Positions 1 to 7,076 of a DNA stretch of 64,000 bases are shown here, one piece after another. Source of the DNA: Janthinobacterium lividum (GTDB lineage: Bacteria > Pseudomonadota > Gammaproteobacteria > Burkholderiales > Burkholderiaceae_D); assembly GCF_034424625.1 (NCBI RefSeq), contig NZ_CP139976.1, positions 4,650,001-4,714,000 of the forward strand, written 5' to 3'. Every line of letters starts with the position of its first letter. Within the stretch, counting starts at the first letter, position 1. The position numbers and the translations under genes are program-made. The notes beneath the pieces were generated by a model. It made no database searches. It was given only the letters and a program-made list of their open reading frames with translations, and was not told the DNA's origin.

Positions 1-163
1 ATTCGAAAAACACGAAACCGTAGGCGGCCGAGGAAATGATGGCGAACAGCCACGCCCAGTGATTCTGGCGGATGTTCAGCGCAACGGTTGTCAATGCCAG
101 GACAAAGGAAATCAGTTCAAGCGGCGTGGTGGCAAAACCCAGCAGGAGAAGCGTATCGTTCAT
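1..163 (-). CDS. pnuC: PnuC-type nicotinamide nucleoside/ribosyl transporter, 3' part beyond the window edge
   Basis: Only the N-terminal part (about 54 residues) is present; the gene continues past base 1. The translation carries PLELISFVLAL followed by NIRQNHWAWLFAIISSA, the conserved start of the PnuC family of inner-membrane facilitators for nicotinamide riboside and related vitamins. Two hydrophobic stretches correspond to the first transmembrane helices. I chose the ATG at 163 because the family motif starts soon after it; an in-frame ATG at 208 is possible and neither has a clear ribosome binding site. It follows the DUF2867 gene on the same strand, but the sequence gives no functional link. 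Confidence 0.8.
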   Translation of the reverse strand, partial: MNDTLLLLGFATTPLELISFVLALTTVALNIRQNHWAWLFAIISSAAYGFVFFE

Positions 164-237
164 GGGAATCGTGATGAGGCTGGTGGTGCAGTATGCAATA
201 CCAGCCATGAATAAGCAAGATTGCCCGCTCAGTGCGC

Positions 238-756
238 TCAGGCAAAGCCGCCCTTGACGGCGCGTGCCAGCGAACGCTGCACGATCAGCTTGTGGAAAGG
301 CCGGATCATCAGGATGTAGGCACGTCCCACCCCGTTATGGCAATGCACGACGCTGGACATGGTGATGCTGCCATGCGGCCCCGCGTCGCGGTGGCGCAGC
401 ACCGACAGGCGGAAATCCAGGTGGCTGTCATCCTCGCCCACGATGATTTCATCTTCGCTGACGGCAAAGATGCGGAAGATGCCGATGCGCTTGCCGGGCC
501 GCGCTTCCATCTGTTTTGCCGTCCGGATACCGAAGCGCGCCACAATGGCGTCGCGCACCACCATCAGCTTGCGCGCCCAGCCCGGCTGGCTGCCCAGCAG
601 CACGCGCGCCAGGCTTTCCATGTCCATCTGGCGCGCCTGCGCAGTCGGCAAGTCGACGGCATACGCGTCGGCCAGGTTGCTGCCCGGATACAAGGGGGCG
701 ATGCTGGCGCCTGGCGGCAAGGCCACGGCGCGTACCACGTTGCTTATCTCTTGCAT
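238..756 (-). CDS. DUF2867 domain-containing protein
   Basis: A 172-residue soluble protein without signal peptide or membrane segment. The pattern (N-terminal DAYAVDLP, central W-x-R-KLMVVRDAIVARFG, a basic strand GKRIGIFRIF, then DSHLDFRLSVL and a C-terminal NGVGRAYILMIRPFH) matches the DUF2867 family, whose biochemical role is unknown. GGAGA lies 4-5 bases before the ATG at 756. It is transcribed divergently from the TetR-like gene at 824, with near-identical 12-bp repeats between them, so it is a likely target of that regulator. This is inferred from arrangement only. Confidence 0.8.
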   Translation of the reverse strand: MQEISNVVRAVALPPGASIAPLYPGSNLADAYAVDLPTAQARQMDMESLARVLLGSQPGWARKLMVVRDAIVARFGIRTAKQMEARPGKRIGIFRIFAVSEDEIIVGEDDSHLDFRLSVLRHRDAGPHGSITMSSVVHCHNGVGRAYILMIRPFHKLIVQRSLARAVKGGFA

Positions 757-772
757 GTGCTCTCCATGTGTT

Positions 773-820
773 CAGTGATAACATGGCCATCATACACGAC
801 AATGTGAACAGCGATAACAT
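773..820. promoter_or_regulatory. Paired repeats between divergent DUF2867 and TetR genes, candidate TetR operators
   Basis: Two near-identical 12-bp direct repeats, CAGTGATAACAT at 773-784 and CAGCGATAACAT at 809-820, lie 36 bp apart in the 67-bp gap between the two divergent start codons. The left copy sits in a weakly palindromic context (GTGTT...AACAT). The second ends only 3 bases before the TetR start, so binding there would block the regulator's own transcript. Autoregulation plus control of DUF2867 is inferred from the layout. Confidence 0.4.
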
Positions 821-823
821 AGA

Positions 824-1999
824 ATGACAAGCACAAGTACTTACCATCACGGCAACCTGCGCGACACCCTGGTCGCCGCCACCATCGCCCAACTGGCACA
901 GCAAAGCGACGCCACCCTCTCGCTGCGCGAACTGGCGCGCACGGTGGGCGTGTCGATCGCCGCCGTGTACCGCCACTTCCCCAGCAAGGAAGCCTTGCTG
1001 GCCGACGTGGCGGCAGCCGGCTTCGCCAGCCTGATCGCCAAATGGGAGGCAGAACTGCCGCCGCAGGGCAGCCTGCCCTCCGAACAGCGTTTTCAGCTGC
1101 TGGGCCAGCAATACATCGAATTCGCCCTGGCCGCACCGGCCCATTACCGGCTGATGTTCGAACACCAGGATGTGCGCCAGTTCCCCGCCCTGATGGAAGC
1201 GGCGCAAGCGTGCTTCCAGTACGTGCTGCAGACGGCCGGCGCGGCCGTGCGCGAAGCGGGCCTCGACCCGCGCTGGGACAAGGCCGCCGCCAGCGCCGGC
1301 TGGTCGCTGGGCCATGGCTACGTGATGCTGCTGCTCAGTGGCCGCCTGGCCATGGCGGACGGCGGCGACGATTTGTCGCCGGCGATGGTGCCGCGCTTTT
1401 TCCAGTTGCCGGTGGAGGCGTTGCGGCAGGCTGCCTTGCCAGGCGGGGCAACCGCAATCAAGTCAGATGGACCCAGTGATCGGCGAGTGCCAACGTCAGG
1501 AACTTTCATGCGCAACATATCGATAGACACGCTCTCGGTGACCGCCAGGCAATGCATTGCCGTAAGCTGCCTGCAACGCTTTTGCCAGCGCTTTGACATT
1601 CACCATCCGGCGCTGTCCGCATTCGCCGGGCACGTGTGGAAGGTGGCGCAGCTCGCGCCTGGGGATTTTGCGGCATGGGAGCATGGTTTTGCTTCCCTGG
1701 CGGTGACCGGCATGGGCGACCCCTGGCCGGATGACATCCGCCTGGCCATGCCCGGGCACCTGCTCGGCACGCTGGAGCAGCTTGTCGGGCATGTGCTGGA
1801 AACGAGCGCCTGCACCTGGCATGGCGATGACCTTCCGGCAAGCCGGCGGCAGCTGGAAGCCGTCCTTGATATCTGTGCCAGGCACGGCGTGGCGACGCCA
1901 CCGCTTGCGCACTATGTGCAGCACGATGCGGCGCTGCGCGGCGGCTGGGGGCCGGTGCTGACGGACGCGGAAGTCAGGCGCTGGCAGGCCCTGCTATAG
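824..1999 (+). CDS. TetR/AcrR family regulator fused in frame to an unrecognised C-terminal domain
   Basis: One open frame of 391 codons. Residues 1-60 are a classic TetR helix-turn-helix (LRELARTVGVSIAAVYRHF), and residues 70-205 look like a normal TetR ligand-binding half (SLGHGYVMLLLSGRL near its end). A usual family member would stop at about residue 205. Here a 23-residue polar linker leads without a stop into a further 163 residues that I do not recognise. An internal ATG at 1508, preceded by AGGAA, could start that part separately, so this may be two adjacent genes whose stop codon has been lost or a real regulator-sensor fusion. No clear ribosome binding site precedes 824; the message may be nearly leaderless. 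Confidence 0.75.
   Translation: MTSTSTYHHGNLRDTLVAATIAQLAQQSDATLSLRELARTVGVSIAAVYRHFPSKEALLADVAAAGFASLIAKWEAELPPQGSLPSEQRFQLLGQQYIEFALAAPAHYRLMFEHQDVRQFPALMEAAQACFQYVLQTAGAAVREAGLDPRWDKAAASAGWSLGHGYVMLLLSGRLAMADGGDDLSPAMVPRFFQLPVEALRQAALPGGATAIKSDGPSDRRVPTSGTFMRNISIDTLSVTARQCIAVSCLQRFCQRFDIHHPALSAFAGHVWKVAQLAPGDFAAWEHGFASLAVTGMGDPWPDDIRLAMPGHLLGTLEQLVGHVLETSACTWHGDDLPASRRQLEAVLDICARHGVATPPLAHYVQHDAALRGGWGPVLTDAEVRRWQALL
1508..1999 (+). CDS. Possible separate product of the TetR fusion's C-terminal part (unknown function)
   Basis: An ATG at 1508 in the same frame as the TetR gene has GTCAGGAA ending 6 bases upstream, a better ribosome binding site than the one in front of the TetR start. Translation from here gives a 163-residue soluble protein, rich in Trp, His and Cys (CLQRFCQRF, CTWHGDDLP, GGWGPVLTDAEVRRWQ near the end), with no signal peptide and no family I recognise. 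It is convergent with a DUF4303-like gene 27 bases away. Listed as an alternative reading of the fused frame, not as an extra locus. Confidence 0.35.
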   Translation: MRNISIDTLSVTARQCIAVSCLQRFCQRFDIHHPALSAFAGHVWKVAQLAPGDFAAWEHGFASLAVTGMGDPWPDDIRLAMPGHLLGTLEQLVGHVLETSACTWHGDDLPASRRQLEAVLDICARHGVATPPLAHYVQHDAALRGGWGPVLTDAEVRRWQALL

Positions 2000-2026
2000 C
2001 GCGCGGCCTGCAATGGCGGCGGAGGC

Positions 2027-2560
2027 TCACGCCGGCAGGCCCTGGCGCACCTGGTCGAGCAGCCGCTCCTCTTCCTCCGTATCCGCATCGATTTGCGTGA
2101 CGACGGTCCAGAATTGCGGGCAGGTCTTGATCTGCTCGAAAGCCTGGCTCGTTTCAAGCCGCACCATGGTTTTCCTCAGGCTGTGCAGATAGCCCTCCTC
2201 GATGGCATCGAGCAGTTCGTCATCGGCAGCGTCGATCAGCTCGAGCAGCGCGCCTTCGATCCTTGCATACCCCTCGTCCCACAGCTGGCCGATTTCCGGC
2301 ACGTCGACTTCGATGCACTCGTTCGACCAGTCCGGAGGATAGTAATCGCGCTCCCGGTTGGCGGGATCGGTGTCAAGGCTCAGCGAAAGAGATGGAAACG
2401 ATACGGCGTTGAAGGCAAAGGCGGAAAATGCCTGATCCTTGAATGGGGACGCGCCCAGCAAGGCCAGCGACGCGCTGGCCAGCTTGAAGCAGGTTTCTTC
2501 CACGTCGTACGCAGTTTCAAATGTCTGCCAATCAAGGGGCAAAGCGGGAGTCGGGGGCAT
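2027..2560 (-). CDS. DUF4303-like protein
   Basis: A 177-residue acidic, soluble protein. After an N-terminal helix it shows FSAFAFNAVSFPSLSLSLDT, then YPPDWSNECIEVDVPE and a long acidic helix with LLELIDAADDELLDAIEEG. The order of a beta strand with small and aromatic residues, a P-P-D-W turn and a following helix resembles DUF4303, a family often found as small stand-alone genes or near polymorphic toxins. No toxin gene is visible here. The assignment rests on pattern memory and is tentative; the reading frame itself is convincing. Confidence 0.65.
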   Translation of the reverse strand: MPPTPALPLDWQTFETAYDVEETCFKLASASLALLGASPFKDQAFSAFAFNAVSFPSLSLSLDTDPANRERDYYPPDWSNECIEVDVPEIGQLWDEGYARIEGALLELIDAADDELLDAIEEGYLHSLRKTMVRLETSQAFEQIKTCPQFWTVVTQIDADTEEEERLLDQVRQGLPA

Positions 2561-2656
2561 GGCGGGCCTGTCGAAAAAATATGGGTAGAAAGTGAGAGGA
2601 ATTATACGTGGCGCAGCCGATACGGCAGGCGCTGGCCACGCGTACGGTGTGGCCGC

Positions 2657-2694
2657 AAAAAAGCCGCATCGGCCCTGCGGCGGATGCGGCTTTT
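2657..2694 (-). terminator. Rho-independent terminator after the S46 peptidase gene
   Basis: GCCGCATC at 2663-2670 pairs perfectly with GATGCGGC at 2683-2690 around a 12-base loop. Read on the minus strand the stem is followed by six T residues. It lies 18 bases beyond the stop of the minus-strand peptidase gene. Because T runs flank both sides it could also work for plus-strand transcripts. Confidence 0.8.
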
Positions 2695-2711
2695 ATCCCA
2701 GCTGGGAAAAA

Positions 2712-4859
2712 TTACTTCTTGGCAGCCTTCGGATACTTGATGGTCATTTCCTGCAGCAAATTATCCGCATGGTCCACTTCCTTCATCACCCACAGCATGT
2801 AGCGGATGTCGAGGTGGATGGCGCGCGTGATGGCCGTGTCGAAGTACCAGTCCTTGGTGATCGATTCATACGTCGAATCGAAGTTCAGGCCGATCAATTC
2901 GCCGCGCTTGTTCATCACGGCCGAGCCGGAATTGCCGCCCGTGGTGTCGGCGCTGGTGAGGAAGTTGACGGGCACCGTGCCCAGCACCGGATCACGGAAC
3001 TGGCCGTAGCGTTTTTGCTTGACGGCGTCAATCAGGCCTTGCGGCGCTTCGAACGGGGCCTTGCCCGTGACTTTCTCGACGATGCCTTCCACGGTCGTGA
3101 ACGGTCCCTTGGTGATGCCATCGCGCGGCGAGTACGGCGATACCGTGCCATACGTGACGCGCAGGGTCGAGTTGGCGTCAGGATAGACCGGTTTGCCTTG
3201 CGACTTTTTCCAGGCAATCACGGCTTGCATGTATTGCGGAATCACGCGTTCCAGGTTGCCGTCGATTTCCTTGCGGCGCTCTTCCAGTGCCGCTTCGACC
3301 GGCTGCAGCTTGATGGCCAGCGCCATGAAAGCGTCGTCGGACTGGGCAACAGCGGCCTGGTCCTTTTCCAGCCAGGCCAGGCGCTTGGCCGTGTCAGCCA
3401 GTTGCGTCTGCTGGTACAGGGCCCCCACGGCACCTGGCGCCGGCAGCAGCGCGTCCAGGCCTTGCGGATGGCTCTTCGCCGCCAGTTGCGCGTAGCGCTT
3501 CAGACCGGCTTCAAAACGCGCCTGGTCGACCTTGTTGACATACGACTGTTCCAGACGGGCCAGACGGGCCTTGATGAAAGCCAGGTCGCGCTGCTGGAAG
3601 CCCGATTCGCGCTCGGCGTCCGCCTTCTGGCGCTCCAGCGACAAACGGTAGAGGGTGCGCGCGCTTTTCAGCAAGTCGCTGTTGGTGGCCACGCTCCAGG
3701 CGAACTCTTCTTCGCTCAAGGCCATGTCGCTGGCGATCGCCGCGTCCAGTTCGGCCAGCAGGGTCGGCGACACGTTCGGCTGTTTCGCATACCAGGCGCG
3801 GAACTCGGCATCCTGCACGTCCTTGATGGCGGCGATGTCCTTGCGGGCGAAACCGTCGAGCAAGCCCTGGGTTTTCTTCAGCACGTTGTTGATGCTTTTC
3901 ACCACGCTCGCATAGCGCACGGCAGCGGCCGCGTCGCCATTCGTGGCATCAGCCATCACGGCCAGGTCCGCTTGCAGTTCCGACACTTTCAAAGGGAAGG
4001 CCGTATCGCGCGCGAAGCGGATTTCCGCCGGCAGCTTGTAGCGGCTGGTGCGGCCGGGATAGCCCGCCAGCAAGATGCCGTCACCGGCTTTCAAGCCTTC
4101 GGCCGAGACCACCAGGAAATCCTTCGATTTGTACGGCACGTTGTCGGGCGACGGGTCGGCCGGACGGCCATCCTTGCCCACGTAGGCGCGCAGGAACGAA
4201 TAATCGCCCGTGTGGCGTGGCCATTCGTAGTTGTCGATATCGCCGCCGAAGTTGCCGATCTTGTCCGATGGTGCGTACACGAGGCGCACGTCGCGTATCA
4301 TCATCTGGCGGATGCGGTAGTACTCGAGGCCGCGGTGGAAGGCAGGCACGGAGCAGCGGTACATCTTGTCCGTTTCGCATTCGGCGATCAGGTCCTTGAC
4401 GCGCTTTTCCACGGCTTCGTGGCGCGCGCGGCCGCTCATGTCCGCCGTCAAGCCTTTCAAGACGCGCTCGCTGACGTTCTCCACCTTGTCCGTCACATAC
4501 ACGAGGCTGTTCGGACCGCCCGGCAGCTCTGCGGCGCGCGTCTTGGCCAGGAAGCCGTTGGTGATGTAATTGTGTTCCGGCGTGGAATTGCGCTGCACGG
4601 CACCATACGCGCAATGGTGGTTCGTCACCACCAGGCCGGCGTCGGAAACGAAAGCGGCCGAGCAGCCGCCCAGCGACACAATGGCGCTCATCGGGTGCTT
4701 GCTCAGGTCAGCCAGTTTTTCTGCAGGAATTTCGATGCCGACCCGTTTCAGTTCGGCTTTCAGCTGTGGCAGCTGGTGTGGTTGCCACTGCCCTTCGTCG
4801 GCGTGTGCGCCGGCGAACGCGCCCAACAAGGCGACTGGTAAAACGATTGTTTTGAACAA
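2712..4859 (-). CDS. S46 family dipeptidyl peptidase (DPP7/DPP11 type), exported
   Basis: About 715 residues with an N-terminal signal peptide (FKTIVLPVALLGAFAGAHA), so periplasmic or secreted. The trypsin-like S46 core is complete: GCSAAFVSDAGLVVTNHHC gives the catalytic His, a DNYEWPRHTGD segment follows, and GGNSGSAVMNKRGELIG gives the catalytic Ser. The family removes dipeptides from peptide N termini. The residue 18 positions after the catalytic Ser, which is Gly in DPP7 and Arg in DPP11, is Ser here, so specificity cannot be assigned. I chose the TTG at 4859 because GGAGG ends 8 bases upstream; the ATG at 4874 overlaps that site and would add only five residues. Confidence 0.9.
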   Translation of the reverse strand: MFKTIVLPVALLGAFAGAHADEGQWQPHQLPQLKAELKRVGIEIPAEKLADLSKHPMSAIVSLGGCSAAFVSDAGLVVTNHHCAYGAVQRNSTPEHNYITNGFLAKTRAAELPGGPNSLVYVTDKVENVSERVLKGLTADMSGRARHEAVEKRVKDLIAECETDKMYRCSVPAFHRGLEYYRIRQMMIRDVRLVYAPSDKIGNFGGDIDNYEWPRHTGDYSFLRAYVGKDGRPADPSPDNVPYKSKDFLVVSAEGLKAGDGILLAGYPGRTSRYKLPAEIRFARDTAFPLKVSELQADLAVMADATNGDAAAAVRYASVVKSINNVLKKTQGLLDGFARKDIAAIKDVQDAEFRAWYAKQPNVSPTLLAELDAAIASDMALSEEEFAWSVATNSDLLKSARTLYRLSLERQKADAERESGFQQRDLAFIKARLARLEQSYVNKVDQARFEAGLKRYAQLAAKSHPQGLDALLPAPGAVGALYQQTQLADTAKRLAWLEKDQAAVAQSDDAFMALAIKLQPVEAALEERRKEIDGNLERVIPQYMQAVIAWKKSQGKPVYPDANSTLRVTYGTVSPYSPRDGITKGPFTTVEGIVEKVTGKAPFEAPQGLIDAVKQKRYGQFRDPVLGTVPVNFLTSADTTGGNSGSAVMNKRGELIGLNFDSTYESITKDWYFDTAITRAIHLDIRYMLWVMKEVDHADNLLQEMTIKYPKAAKK

Positions 4860-4946
4860 GATATGCCCCTCCATAAATAGCAGGCGAAAGTATAGCCTGT
4901 CCAGGCGGCATGAGTCGGCAAAAATTAACCCATTGCAATTTCTGTA

Positions 4947-7076
4947 TCAGGCGACCGGCCGCCCCGTCCCCTGCAAGGGAATCTGCAGGGTCAGGCGGCA
5001 ACCGGCGCCCGATGCCGGCATGCCGACCTCGAATTGCCCGCCCAGCGCCGTCACCCGCTCGGCGATGCCGATCAGGCCGAAACACTGTTTCTTGCGCTGT
5101 TGCTGCGGCGTGATGCCGATGCCGTTGTCGCTGATGGCCAAGTACACGGCGCAGGCATCCGAACTGAGTTCGATCTCCACCTGGCTGGCCTGGGCATGCC
5201 GCATGACGTTGCTGAGCGCTTCCTGCACGATGCGGAACAGCACGATCTCGACCTGGCTGCCGATGGCGGAAAACAATGCCTCGTCGCGTATCAGCAGCTG
5301 GCAAGCGACGCCGCTGCGCTTGCGGAAGTCGCCCACCTGCCACTCGATGGCCGCTTGCAAGCCAAGGTCCAGCGCCATCGGGCGCAGCTCGTTCATGATG
5401 CCGCGCACGCTCTTGATGGTGGTGTCGACGTTGCTGAGCACGGCGCCGACGCGGCGATGCAGGCGCGGATGGGAACCTTCCGTGCGCGCGCTGAGCATGG
5501 AAATATCGATGCGCAGCGCCAGCAGGTTTTGCCCCAGCTCATCGTGGATATCGCGCGAGATGCGCTTGCGCTCGTCTTCCTTGGCCGTTTCCAGGTGCAG
5601 CGCCAGCTGGCGCAGCTGCGCATGCGACTGGCGCAGGGCGCCATCCATCAGCTTGCGTTCGGTAATGTCCGTATGCGCCACCACCACGCGCAGCGGCCCT
5701 TCGCCGAGAAAGCGGCTGATCCTGGCCTGCGACCAGCGGGGGCCGGCGCGCGTGGCAAACTCATACTCGAGCGCAAACGTGTCCGCATTGCCGGCAATGA
5801 CGGCGCGGATGCCGGCGGCCAGCTCGCGCCCGGCGCTGCGCTGCCAGCGCGGGTCCAGTTCGCAAAACTCCAGGTAATTCTGCGGTTTTTGCATCTGCCC
5901 GACAAAATCCAGGCACGCCTGGTTGGCATGCGCGACGCGGCCCGCCCGGTCCAGCACCAGCACGCGGTCCGTCAATGAATCAATGGTGGCGTGAAAGAAG
6001 CGCTCCGCATCGCGCAAGGCTTCCTGCGCCCGCTCGCGCTGGTGTACTTCCAGCTGCAGATGCTGGTTGGCCCGCAGCAATTCGGCCGTGCGGTCGACCA
6101 CCCGCTGGTCCAGCTCGCGGTGCAGCTCGCGCAAGTCCGCTTCGGCCAGCTTGCGCTCGGTGATGTCGGAAAACACGCCGACGAAATGGCTGATCCCGCC
6201 ATCCGGGCTGCGCATCGGCGTGATCGACAGCGACTCGACGAAGCGCTCGCCATTCTTGCGACGGTTCACCAGTTCGCCATACCAGCTGCCATCCTGGTGC
6301 AGGCTGCGCCACATGGCTTCATAGAAATGCGGCAAATGCGTGCCGCCGCCGAGGAAGGACGGATCGCGGCCGATGGCTTCCTCCGCCTGGTAGCCGGTAA
6401 TGGTGGTGAAAGCAGGATTGACGGAAATGATGCGGTTGGCGCTGTCCGTCACCAGCACGCCTTCGCGGATACTGTCGAGTATCACAAAAGCACGCCGCAA
6501 GGCCGATTCGCGCGCGTGCTCGTCGCCCAGGTCCGTCACCACCATGCGCGCCGTGGCGCTGTCCGCATCGTAATTTGCCTCGATGCGCACCATGCCGCTC
6601 ATGCCACCCGCTTCGCCTTCGAACAATTGCGCTTCGAGCACCTGGCGCGCACCGTTGGTAAAGACCGCATCGAGGAAGCGGCGGAAGTCCCCTTGCGCCT
6701 GCGGCGCGACGAATTGCTCGAAACGCCGTCCCAACAGCCGGTTCTTGTCGCGCTGCAGCAAGCCGCAGGCCGCTACGTTGACGCGTGTGATGACACCCCC
6801 GCGCGCCAGCGAGAAATAGCTGACGGGCGCCTGCTCATACAGCTGCGCATAACGGTCGCGGCTGCTTTCAAATTCATTCTTCAGCTGCTCCAGTTCGGCC
6901 AGGGCCGCGCTCTGCATTTCCAGCTCGATCTGGCTGACCTGCAACTCGTGCAACTGACGCATCACGTCTTCATTCGACTGCGGCGGCGCTACGGGCTGGC
7001 GCTGCTGCGTCGCCAATTGCTCGGCCTGCTCTCGCAACCTGGCCGGCCCGTTCTCCTCGTCGAATGGTTCGCTCAT
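4947..7076 (-). CDS. Cytoplasmic PAS-domain sensor histidine kinase (HisKA_3/NarX-like catalytic core)
   Basis: 709 residues without membrane segments. An N-terminal coiled coil (35-75) is followed by three PAS or PAS-PAC units (about 75-190, 190-320 ending FVGVFSDITERK, and 365-485 ending VVAHTDITERK). The kinase core is of the NarX/DegS type: DERKRISRDIHDELGQN places the phosphorylated His near residue 509, N-box EALSNVMRHA, G-box ISDNGIGI. Such kinases normally phosphorylate LuxR-type response regulators, but none is encoded next to it. Its ATG overlaps the stop of the upstream CheB-CheR gene by 4 bp, so the two are translationally coupled and probably share one signalling pathway. Confidence 0.92.
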   Translation of the reverse strand: MSEPFDEENGPARLREQAEQLATQQRQPVAPPQSNEDVMRQLHELQVSQIELEMQSAALAELEQLKNEFESSRDRYAQLYEQAPVSYFSLARGGVITRVNVAACGLLQRDKNRLLGRRFEQFVAPQAQGDFRRFLDAVFTNGARQVLEAQLFEGEAGGMSGMVRIEANYDADSATARMVVTDLGDEHARESALRRAFVILDSIREGVLVTDSANRIISVNPAFTTITGYQAEEAIGRDPSFLGGGTHLPHFYEAMWRSLHQDGSWYGELVNRRKNGERFVESLSITPMRSPDGGISHFVGVFSDITERKLAEADLRELHRELDQRVVDRTAELLRANQHLQLEVHQRERAQEALRDAERFFHATIDSLTDRVLVLDRAGRVAHANQACLDFVGQMQKPQNYLEFCELDPRWQRSAGRELAAGIRAVIAGNADTFALEYEFATRAGPRWSQARISRFLGEGPLRVVVAHTDITERKLMDGALRQSHAQLRQLALHLETAKEDERKRISRDIHDELGQNLLALRIDISMLSARTEGSHPRLHRRVGAVLSNVDTTIKSVRGIMNELRPMALDLGLQAAIEWQVGDFRKRSGVACQLLIRDEALFSAIGSQVEIVLFRIVQEALSNVMRHAQASQVEIELSSDACAVYLAISDNGIGITPQQQRKKQCFGLIGIAERVTALGGQFEVGMPASGAGCRLTLQIPLQGTGRPVA

